This document shows, one piece after another, positions 1 through 4,082 of a DNA stretch of 5,746 bases. How positions within the stretch are numbered: the first letter of the stretch is position 1; each line of letters begins with the position of its first letter. The stretch comes from Candidatus Aminicenantota bacterium (GTDB lineage: Bacteria > Acidobacteriota > Aminicenantia > UBA2199). The notes beneath the pieces are model-generated. The model ran no database searches. It saw only the letters and a list, made by a program, of their open reading frames with translations, and was not told where the DNA came from. The stretch spans positions 1-5,746 of the forward strand of contig JAHELQ010000365.1 of assembly GCA_024644125.1 (NCBI GenBank), written 5' to 3'. A program made the position numbers and the translations under genes.

Positions 1-2
1 TT

Positions 3-158
3 TTTGCGTTTATTCTACCTCTGGTTGGGATCAAAGTGTTTGGGCTGTTGCCGCTGCAACCGGTTTGGCATCCATTTTTGCTTGGACTGTTGGCTTTTAG
101 CGTGCCGTGCCTCATTTTCTGGATTTCCGCGTCTGCCCGCCGCCGCAGGAAATGCTGA
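3..158 (+). CDS. C-terminal fragment of a multi-pass membrane protein, possibly P-type cation ATPase
   Basis: The gene enters from the left edge, so only its last 51 codons are visible, ending in TGA at 156-158. The translation is strongly hydrophobic, with two likely membrane segments: one at the window edge (FAFILPLVGIKVFGLLPL) and one just after a short loop (HPFLLGLLAFSVPCLIFWI). It closes with a basic cytoplasmic tail, SARRRRKC. The pattern of a helix, a short PLxPxW loop, a last helix and a basic tail resembles the end of calcium-type P-type ATPases, but no catalytic motif lies inside the window, so this assignment is weak. Another multi-pass transporter would fit equally well. The other two plus frames either stop early (TAG near base 108) or read as cysteine-rich nonsense. 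The gene converges on the cupin gene with only 24 bases between the stop codons. Confidence 0.5.
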   Translation, partial: FAFILPLVGIKVFGLLPLQPVWHPFLLGLLAFSVPCLIFWISASARRRRKC

Positions 159-167
159 AGCGGCGGG
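136..167. terminator. Possible bidirectional terminator hairpin between convergent genes
   Basis: CCCGCCGC (136-143) and GCGGCGGG (160-167) form a perfect 8-bp GC stem with a 16-base loop. It overlaps the last codons of the membrane-protein gene and lies just past the end of the convergent cupin gene. Neither side is followed by a good U-tract, so it is a weak candidate for intrinsic termination, and the GC-rich coding sequence could produce it by chance. Confidence 0.3.
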
Positions 168-182
168 TGTAACTTTGATAGT

Positions 183-527
183 TTATTTCCCTTCTTTCGG
201 AATTATACACAAAAATTTCAACGGCGTTTCGCCGGTGTTCTGGAACTGGTGGGTTTCATTGGGGAGAACCAGAGCGAAATAGTCTTTTTGAACCGGTATC
301 GAACCGTTCTCGGTGTTGACCTGTCCGGTTCCCTCCAGGAAGTAGACCTCATGCTCCCATGGATGGGTGTGCAAAGGTGAATGGCCGCCGGGCTCCAATT
401 CGAACAATCTCAGGTAGAAATTTGGAGCGCCGGAATCCTGGCCCACCAACCAGCGAATGGAGGCGTTTTTCACTCCTTCCATGTGAATGGCGCTTTTTTC
501 CACTTCGTCATATTTTTTTACGATCAT
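183..527 (-). CDS. Small single-domain metal-binding cupin, TM1459-like
   Basis: This 114-residue protein is a single small beta-barrel of the Cupin_2 type. Cupin motif 1 is seen as PGGHSPLHTHPWEHEVYFLEG (residues 46-66) and motif 2 as LPNETHQF (88-95). The metal ligands should be His53, His55, His59 and His93, a four-histidine site. Length, spacing and the segments APNFYLRLFELEPGG, HTHPWEHE and the ending FLCIIPKEG closely resemble my memory of Thermotoga maritima TM1459, a manganese cupin of known structure. Its natural role is unsettled, although metal-dependent oxidative activity has been shown in vitro. It has no signal peptide, so it is cytoplasmic. The ATG start is well supported: AAAGGAG lies 9 bases upstream, and the protein begins where the family begins. 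A strong promoter of its own precedes it, so it is probably monocistronic. Family assignment is firm; substrate unknown. Confidence 0.93.
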   Translation of the reverse strand: MIVKKYDEVEKSAIHMEGVKNASIRWLVGQDSGAPNFYLRLFELEPGGHSPLHTHPWEHEVYFLEGTGQVNTENGSIPVQKDYFALVLPNETHQFQNTGETPLKFLCIIPKEGK

Positions 528-559
528 GTGTACCTTCTCCTTTCAAATTGCAACGCTTC

Positions 560-588
560 ATTGTAGCCGAATCCACGGCAGTTTTCAA
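560..588 (-). promoter_or_regulatory. Sigma70-type promoter of the cupin gene
   Basis: On the minus strand, TTGAAA (583-588) and TACAAT (560-565) are separated by exactly 17 bases, each one mismatch from consensus. The predicted transcript starts near base 553, giving a leader of about 25 bases that contains the AAAGGAG ribosome site. The -35 box lies only 12 bases past the stop codon of the upstream barrel gene. Confidence 0.75.
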
Positions 589-599
589 CTCGTTCCCCG

Positions 600-1892
600 C
601 TAAAAGTGCAGCATGAGTTCATACCTGAGCCAATGACTGCTATCGGCCCATTCAAAGTAAAAATCACCGGGGGTGAAATATTCCCAGACAAAATGGCTGT
701 CGAGATGTTTGTTTATCTTGATATCCAGGCGGGCGATCAATAGATGGCCGCGATCTTTGCCTCTGCCTCCGGGGAAGATGGCTGTCGGATATTGCAATGC
801 GCATAGTTTAAAATACGAGAGTTTAAGATTGACATCATCGCTTAATTTCGATAGAAGAGTCAAATATAGTGATCTCAGATTGCTCCAATAAGCGACGCCG
901 TTCTCGCGAATGAGAGTGTAAATGTAGGATTCACTCCACTTGGGGAAACGGCCAAATACCGGATCCCAACCTTCGTATTTCGGAGTGGTGGGATCGTCTC
1001 CCGCCAGGAGTATACCTCCAATGGTCAGCGTTTTTAAAAGCGGGATGCTGTCAGGGATCGCGTAATCCAGATGAAAATGGCCGCCGAATGCCTTGCGGTC
1101 CGCGTCGCCATAACTGCCGAATTGGTACGCAGCCTCGATCGACATGGATGTCCGGCTGCAAAATTGAGTTGTGACCCGTGCCCCCAGAGTATTGATTTTG
1201 GATTCCACCGGCTTCATCTCGTTTGGTTCCGTATTTTTATGGATTAGGTAGGTATCCAATTTAAAGCGCTTGAAGTTACCGGTGTAATAGAGGCCGAGCC
1301 CTGTGTGGGCCTGTTCTTCGAGCTGCTGATCCAGATCGTTGATCATGGGGAGAATATTGTCTGTCTCGGGAACATAAGAAATGAAGCCGGTCAGGTTGTG
1401 ATTGGCTCCGATCGCCAGGTCGAAACGGGCGGCGTTGAAATAAATCGATCGCGAACCTGTCAGGGGTTGCCCTTCGATGACGATGAATCCTTCGCCCAGT
1501 ATGATGTTTTGCCGGCCCAAAGTGAGGGTAAGCGGCAGTGACGCGACGTTTTTCCACTTTATATAGAAATTGTCGATGAAGATTTCGTTTATATTGAAAT
1601 CCCGGTCCTTAGGGCCGAGATAGACCCTGAATTCATTGGTCAATTTCAACGCCAATTCGATGTTTGCGTTGGGCAGCCAATGCATGTCCAGCGATGTACG
1701 GGTGCGGGTGAACGCGTAAGTGTCTTTGCTTTCATCGTCCAGATTGATTGTGTTGTCCCATCCTACAAACCGGAACCGTTCGGTGAAATTGATTTTGAAT
1801 TTACTCTGTTTGGCGTCGTCAGCCGTCAAGGCCATTGACGATAATAAAGTGATGATCATGATGAAAATAAGTAAATAAATGCGCATTTTCAT
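600..1892 (-). CDS. Outer-membrane beta-barrel protein, alginate-export family
   Basis: The 430-residue product starts with a Sec signal peptide: MKMR, then a hydrophobic stretch IYLLIFIMIITLLSSMALTA, with cleavage likely after Ala21 or Ala24. The rest alternates polar and hydrophobic residues as in beta strands and ends in RYELMLHF, the terminal Phe typical of barrels inserted by the BAM machinery. The central block LTLGRQNIILGEGF (123-136), followed by a run ending FNAARFDLA, and the later GDDPTTPKYEGWDPVFGRF (298-316) match the layout of alginate-export (AlgE-like) barrels, which form 18-strand channels. No alginate genes are nearby, so the substrate is open; general or sugar-acid uptake is equally possible. 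The first ATG is preferred because GAGGAGGA sits 8 bases upstream, whereas the ATG at residue 3 would be 14 away. No convincing promoter of its own was found. It begins just past the arcC terminator, so read-through from arcC may contribute. Confidence 0.85.
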   Translation of the reverse strand: MKMRIYLLIFIMIITLLSSMALTADDAKQSKFKINFTERFRFVGWDNTINLDDESKDTYAFTRTRTSLDMHWLPNANIELALKLTNEFRVYLGPKDRDFNINEIFIDNFYIKWKNVASLPLTLTLGRQNIILGEGFIVIEGQPLTGSRSIYFNAARFDLAIGANHNLTGFISYVPETDNILPMINDLDQQLEEQAHTGLGLYYTGNFKRFKLDTYLIHKNTEPNEMKPVESKINTLGARVTTQFCSRTSMSIEAAYQFGSYGDADRKAFGGHFHLDYAIPDSIPLLKTLTIGGILLAGDDPTTPKYEGWDPVFGRFPKWSESYIYTLIRENGVAYWSNLRSLYLTLLSKLSDDVNLKLSYFKLCALQYPTAIFPGGRGKDRGHLLIARLDIKINKHLDSHFVWEYFTPGDFYFEWADSSHWLRYELMLHF

Positions 1893-1933
1893 TGAGTGTG
1901 TCCTCCTCGTGTTGGAACTTCCTTTATATGGTG

Positions 1934-1962
1934 AAAAAAGCTCCGGCAGTGACCGGAGCTTT
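1934..1962 (-). terminator. Rho-independent terminator of arcC
   Basis: A perfect 10-bp inverted repeat, AAAGCTCCGG (1937-1946) and CCGGAGCTTT (1953-1962), encloses a 6-base loop. Read on the minus strand, the stem runs into six consecutive U residues. It starts 8 bases after the arcC stop codon and ends about 40 bases before the barrel gene's start, so it ends arcC transcription and should at least weaken read-through into the barrel gene. The opposite strand has only three U's after the stem, so it is mainly one-directional. Confidence 0.9.
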
Positions 1963-1970
1963 TGTCTTGT

Positions 1971-2918
1971 CTATGAATGAATACAAGTACCCTCTGTTTT
2001 ATCGAGAGCGGCGGATATATTATCCGCGTTTGTTATGATGGCCTCGCCGCCTGTTTTTTCGGCAAATTCGATCGCAGCTTCGATTTTTGGACCCATCGAT
2101 CCTTTAGGAAACTGTCCGTCGGACAATAATTTACGCGCTTCTCCTACATGAAGATTGTACAAACTTTTCTCATCCGGTTGCCCAAAATTGATACATACAT
2201 GGGGTACGCCGGTCAAGAGAAAGAAGTGCGTGGCCTTGATTTCCAGAGCGATCAAACATGCTGTCCGGTCTTTATCAATGACACTGTCCACTAAATCGAA
2301 GGTGTTGTCGGGGTTCCTGACCACCGGGATACCGCCGCCACCGCCGGCAATAATGATATTCGCCGTATTGAAGGCATCCAAAATACTGGAGGCGGAAAAC
2401 ACCTTTACCGGGATAGGGGAGGCGACCACACGCCTGTATCCTCTGCCGGAATCTTCTACGATTGTCCAATCCGGAAATTGTCTATGGATTTCTTCGATTT
2501 CGTCTTCTTTGTAGAATGGGCCGATCGGCTTTGTGGGATTTTGGAAGGCCGGATCGTCGGCACGGACTTCCACCTGGCTGACTATTGTCAGAACTTCAAT
2601 TTCAGGAATCGTTTTGTTGATGGAGTTGATGATGGCCAATTCCAACATCGTACCGATCTCTGCCTGGGTATTGGCGTCGCATAGGGCAAGTGTCAACGGG
2701 GGAATATTCTCCTTTTGACCTGAGAGTTGGCGTAGGTACGAGAGGCCCACCTGGGGACCATTCCCGTGGACGACGACTACATTAAAATCTCTCTCGATCA
2801 AAATTTTAATGAGTTCAGCGGCTTTGTAGGCTCTTTTCATTTGCTCTGGTATCGGGCTTCTGCCATCGGAAAGGAAGTTTCCGCCGATTGCCACGACTGC
2901 TGTCTTCTTTTTGTCCAT
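1971..2918 (-). CDS. arcC: Carbamate kinase (EC 2.7.2.2)
   Basis: The enzyme reversibly transfers phosphate between carbamoyl phosphate and ADP, giving ATP, carbon dioxide and ammonia in the catabolic direction. At 315 residues it has the family's normal length and complete motifs: AIGGN (10-14), HGNGPQVG (51-58), NPTKPIGPFY (127-136, with the substrate-contacting Lys130), GYRRVVASP (160-168), the nucleotide-site glycine run AGGGGGIPV (191-199), VIDKD (213-217) and PKGSMGPK (271-278). These place it in the amino-acid-kinase fold as true carbamate kinase rather than glutamate or aspartate kinase. The ATG has AAGGAG 6 bases upstream. The gene has its own strong promoter and terminator and stands alone: no arginine deiminase (arcA), ornithine carbamoyltransferase (arcB) or antiporter (arcD) lies in the window. 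Carbamoyl phosphate may therefore come from genes elsewhere, for example for arginine, agmatine or purine breakdown. Confidence 0.97.
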   Translation of the reverse strand: MDKKKTAVVAIGGNFLSDGRSPIPEQMKRAYKAAELIKILIERDFNVVVVHGNGPQVGLSYLRQLSGQKENIPPLTLALCDANTQAEIGTMLELAIINSINKTIPEIEVLTIVSQVEVRADDPAFQNPTKPIGPFYKEDEIEEIHRQFPDWTIVEDSGRGYRRVVASPIPVKVFSASSILDAFNTANIIIAGGGGGIPVVRNPDNTFDLVDSVIDKDRTACLIALEIKATHFFLLTGVPHVCINFGQPDEKSLYNLHVGEARKLLSDGQFPKGSMGPKIEAAIEFAEKTGGEAIITNADNISAALDKTEGTCIHS

Positions 2919-2963
2919 GTCTGACTCCTTTGTATCTGTGATGAATCTCTGGAAAACCTTTCC

Positions 2964-2991
2964 ATTATAGCAAAATAGGAGCAGAGGTCAA
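2964..2991 (-). promoter_or_regulatory. Sigma70-type promoter of arcC
   Basis: On the minus strand TTGACC (2986-2991) and a perfect TATAAT (2964-2969) are 16 bases apart. The transcript should start near base 2957, giving a leader of about 39 bases with AAGGAG near its end. Confidence 0.8.
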
Positions 2992-3026
2992 GACTCAAAA
3001 CACTAATTATGAGGTAATTTCGGGGA

Positions 3027-3045
3027 TTAAACGTTTGGTGTTTAA
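3027..3045. repeat. Short inverted repeat upstream of the arcC promoter
   Basis: TTAAAC (3027-3032) and GTTTAA (3040-3045) are perfect inverted copies 7 bases apart, centred about 47 bases upstream of the arcC -35 box. This could be an activator or repressor site, but the arms are short and AT-rich and match no operator I recognise. The rest of the 215-base gap between arcC and the fmdB-like gene holds the arcC promoter and the hairpin at 3069-3091; no gene was seen in it. Confidence 0.25.
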
Positions 3046-3068
3046 CAAAAAAGTAAGCAAAAGGCAGG

Positions 3069-3091
3069 GGTCCCCCATGTAACGGGGGACC
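3069..3091 (-). terminator. Likely terminator hairpin after the fmdB-like gene
   Basis: GGTCCCCC (3069-3076) and GGGGGACC (3084-3091) form a perfect 8-bp GC stem with a 7-base loop. It lies about 55 bases past the stop of the FmdB-type gene. On the minus strand it is followed by CCTGCCTTTT and, further on, six U's, rather than an immediate U-tract. It is the only strong hairpin between the two minus-strand genes, so a terminator or transcript-end stabiliser is the best reading. Confidence 0.5.
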
Positions 3092-3146
3092 TGTAAGGTG
3101 GAGGTGGGAGATATGTATTTATATTAAGGGGGGAGAGATGGAAAGG

Positions 3147-3425
3147 CTATTTAGTTGTAACATTTGTCGTCTTGACCTCAGTATTACTGCCTACAGGTTC
3201 ATTTACAGATTCAGATTTTGTGTTCACAGTATTACTTCCACTTCCGTTCTTCGTATAGTCTGTAATATACCAACCTGTACCTTTAAATTGGAAGGAAGAT
3301 TTAGATATCAGCTTTTCTACTGAGCCTCCGCAATGGATACATTTTTTGAGGGGCTCTTCATTTATTCTTTGCAGCACCTCAAACACACTCTTGCATCCTT
3401 TACATTCATACTCATACAGAGGCAT
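3147..3425 (-). CDS. FmdB-family zinc-ribbon protein
   Basis: This 92-residue protein begins MPLYEYECKGC and carries two CxxC pairs, Cys8/Cys11 and Cys29/Cys32, that should bind one zinc ion. The segment SVEKLISKSSFQFKGTGWY (35-53) is the hallmark of the FmdB (CxxC_CxxC_SSSS) family, widespread in bacteria. The name comes from a putative regulator of formamidase expression in a methylotroph; the molecular function of most members is unknown, so no target is proposed. After residue 53 the tail is rich in Ser, Thr, Asn, Lys and Glu and is probably disordered, also typical. The start is supported by GGGAG 10 bases upstream and by the conserved N-terminus. It has its own near-perfect promoter. 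The gene and its flanks are clearly more AT-rich than the neighbouring genes. Confidence 0.9.
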   Translation of the reverse strand: MPLYEYECKGCKSVFEVLQRINEEPLKKCIHCGGSVEKLISKSSFQFKGTGWYITDYTKNGSGSNTVNTKSESVNEPVGSNTEVKTTNVTTK

Positions 3426-3460
3426 TGTTTTTTATCTCCCAAAAAACCAATCTAGATTTT

Positions 3461-3489
3461 TTTATAACATACGCAATATGGAATGTCAA
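3461..3489 (-). promoter_or_regulatory. Sigma70-type promoter of the fmdB-like gene
   Basis: On the minus strand a perfect TTGACA (3484-3489) and TATAAA (3461-3466) are separated by exactly 17 bases. The predicted start near base 3454 leaves a leader of about 29 bases containing GGGAG. An inverted repeat, GTCAA/TTGAC (3485-3489 and 3498-3502), overlaps the -35 box and could be a repressor site, though it is short. Confidence 0.82.
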
Positions 3490-3542
3490 CCTTTTGATTG
3501 ACTTTTTTTATTTTTTTTATCTCCATTTGAATGAAATTCACT

Positions 3543-3812
3543 TCAATAAACCTCAAAACCATCGTATATCATTTCTTTATCGAATTCTTCCCTTTTCACG
3601 TTCATTACGTTGGCGAGCGCCGGTCCCCGGTAGAGGAATTTTTCGAATTCAGCGATATGTTCTTGGTTTCCCTGGGCATACACTTCGACATCGCCGTTGT
3701 GGAGATTGCGCACTGTACCGCAAATATTGTTCCTGGCGGCCGCGCGGACGGCCGAATACCTGAAGGCGACGCCCTGTACCCGTCCTTGAATGATATAATG
3801 ATATGTTTTCAT
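3543..3812 (-). CDS. acyP: Acylphosphatase (EC 3.6.1.7)
   Basis: This 89-residue cytoplasmic enzyme hydrolyses carboxyl-phosphate bonds such as those in acetyl phosphate, carbamoyl phosphate or 1,3-bisphosphoglycerate. The signature GRVQGVAFRY (10-19) carries the phosphate-binding loop and catalytic Arg18; GTVRNLHNGDVEVYAQG (32-48) carries catalytic Asn36. The family loop is usually GVGFR, and here the middle glycine is alanine, a mild substitution. GPALANV (67-73 region) and the final FEVY also fit, and the length is standard. I start at the ATG at 3812 rather than the in-frame TTG at 3848, because the shorter form begins where the family begins and the TTG forms part of the -35 box. No Shine-Dalgarno precedes the ATG; the promoter position suggests a leaderless mRNA. 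It is divergent from iorA. No clear terminator follows, so transcription may run on into the fmdB-like gene. Confidence 0.95.
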   Translation of the reverse strand: MKTYHYIIQGRVQGVAFRYSAVRAAARNNICGTVRNLHNGDVEVYAQGNQEHIAEFEKFLYRGPALANVMNVKREEFDKEMIYDGFEVY

Positions 3813-3818
3813 GGTGCA

Positions 3819-3848
3819 ATTATATGTGAAAACCAATCGCGAGGTCAA
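3819..3848 (-). promoter_or_regulatory. Promoter of acyP placed for a leaderless transcript
   Basis: On the minus strand TTGACC (3843-3848) and a perfect TATAAT (3819-3824) are 18 bases apart. Only six bases separate the -10 box from the acyP ATG, so the expected transcription start falls on the A of the ATG or within a base or two of it. That agrees with the absence of a ribosome site. Confidence 0.72.
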
Positions 3849-3881
3849 GTGGAAAAAGTTCGGGTGGAAAAGAAGAATATA

Positions 3882-3896
3882 TCATATTATATATGA
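3882..3896. repeat. AT-rich palindrome between the divergent acyP and iorA promoters
   Basis: TCATAT-TAT-ATATGA is a perfect 6-bp inverted repeat with a 3-base centre, between the outward-facing -35 boxes of acyP (3843) and iorA (3914). It could be a shared regulator site or simply an AT-rich stretch upstream of both promoters. The match to any known operator is unknown. Confidence 0.25.
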
Positions 3897-3913
3897 ATAT
3901 TGTGTTTTTTTTC

Positions 3914-3942
3914 TTGCATTCCCCTGACTTTTTTACTAAAAT
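3914..3942 (+). promoter_or_regulatory. Sigma70-type promoter of iorA
   Basis: TTGCAT (3914-3919) and TAAAAT (3937-3942) are separated by exactly 17 bases, with AT-rich sequence upstream. The predicted start near 3949 gives a long leader of about 135 bases before iorA. Each box has one or two mismatches from consensus, so it is a little weaker than the other promoters here. Confidence 0.6.
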
Positions 3943-3947
3943 GTCTT

Positions 3948-4049
3948 ATGAATATAGATTCCTTCGCAGTCTCGCTTGCCGGAATTTCTACGATTACATT
4001 AGTAAGCCAAATCCAAAGCGAAAACGCTTACGTTTTGCGAATGATATAG
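3948..4049 (+). CDS. Possible 33-residue leader reading frame upstream of iorA
   Basis: An ATG at 3948 opens 33 codons ending in TAG (4047-4049), 33 bases before the iorA start. The product begins MNIDSFAVSLAGISTITLVS and matches no family I can assign; the opening only faintly recalls small YjfB-type proteins. It has no Shine-Dalgarno, but the ATG lies five bases after the -10 box, so, as with acyP, the transcript could start at or beside the ATG. It has no run of aromatic codons as in a classical attenuation peptide. It may be a chance frame; only conservation or ribosome profiling would settle it. Confidence 0.22.
   Translation: MNIDSFAVSLAGISTITLVSQIQSENAYVLRMI
4002..4036 (+). promoter_or_regulatory. 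Mutually exclusive hairpins in the iorA leader
   Basis: Three perfect stems compete for the same bases: GTAAGC (4002-4007) with GCTTAC (4026-4031), AAGCG (4016-4020) with CGCTT (4025-4029), and AAAACG (4021-4026) with CGTTTT (4031-4036). Only one can form at a time. No U-tract follows, and the iorA ribosome site lies 35 bases downstream and is not obviously paired, so a switch is only a possibility. At DNA level AAGCG-AAAA-CGCTT could instead be an operator. Confidence 0.25.
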
Positions 4050-4070
4050 AAAAATTTCTCTTGATTAACT

Positions 4071-4077
4071 AAGGAGG
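4071..4077 (+). promoter_or_regulatory. Ribosome binding site that sets the TTG start of iorA
   Basis: AAGGAGG lies five bases before the TTG at 4083. An in-frame TGA at 4062-4064 excludes any longer start, and the next in-frame ATG is at residue 38, inside the conserved YPGTPSTE region. The TTG is therefore the start. Confidence 0.88.
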
Positions 4078-4082
4078 CAGAA

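Noticed and set aside
4..282. 92-codon plus-strand frame rich in cysteine at the left edge
   Set aside because: It overlaps the end of the cupin gene antisense and reads as low-sense sequence. Another frame gives a coherent membrane-protein C-terminus ending at 158.
1276..1557. 93-codon minus-strand frame inside the barrel gene
   Set aside because: It is an overlapping alternate frame of the barrel gene, with a composition dominated by Arg, His and Pro and no plausible start context.
3060..3150. G-rich stretch with repeated GGAGG/GGGGGG runs as a G-quadruplex or RNA element
   Set aside because: The runs are irregular in spacing and number, and the strong hairpin at 3069-3091 explains the most structured part. 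No known RNA family fits.
3138..3323. Plus-strand ATG with a Shine-Dalgarno-like purine run before it
   Set aside because: It runs antisense to the FmdB-type gene and its translation has no recognisable pattern. The purine run lies in a G-rich intergenic stretch.
3485..3519. GTCAA/TTGAC hairpin followed by a T-rich run on the plus strand as a terminator
   Set aside because: The stem is only 5 bp, no plus-strand gene precedes it, and the sequence is already explained as the -35 region of the fmdB-like promoter plus an AT-rich tract.
3813..3848. TTG at 3848 as an extended start for acylphosphatase
   Set aside because: It would add 12 residues absent from the family, has no ribosome site, and overlaps the -35 box of the promoter serving the ATG at 3812.
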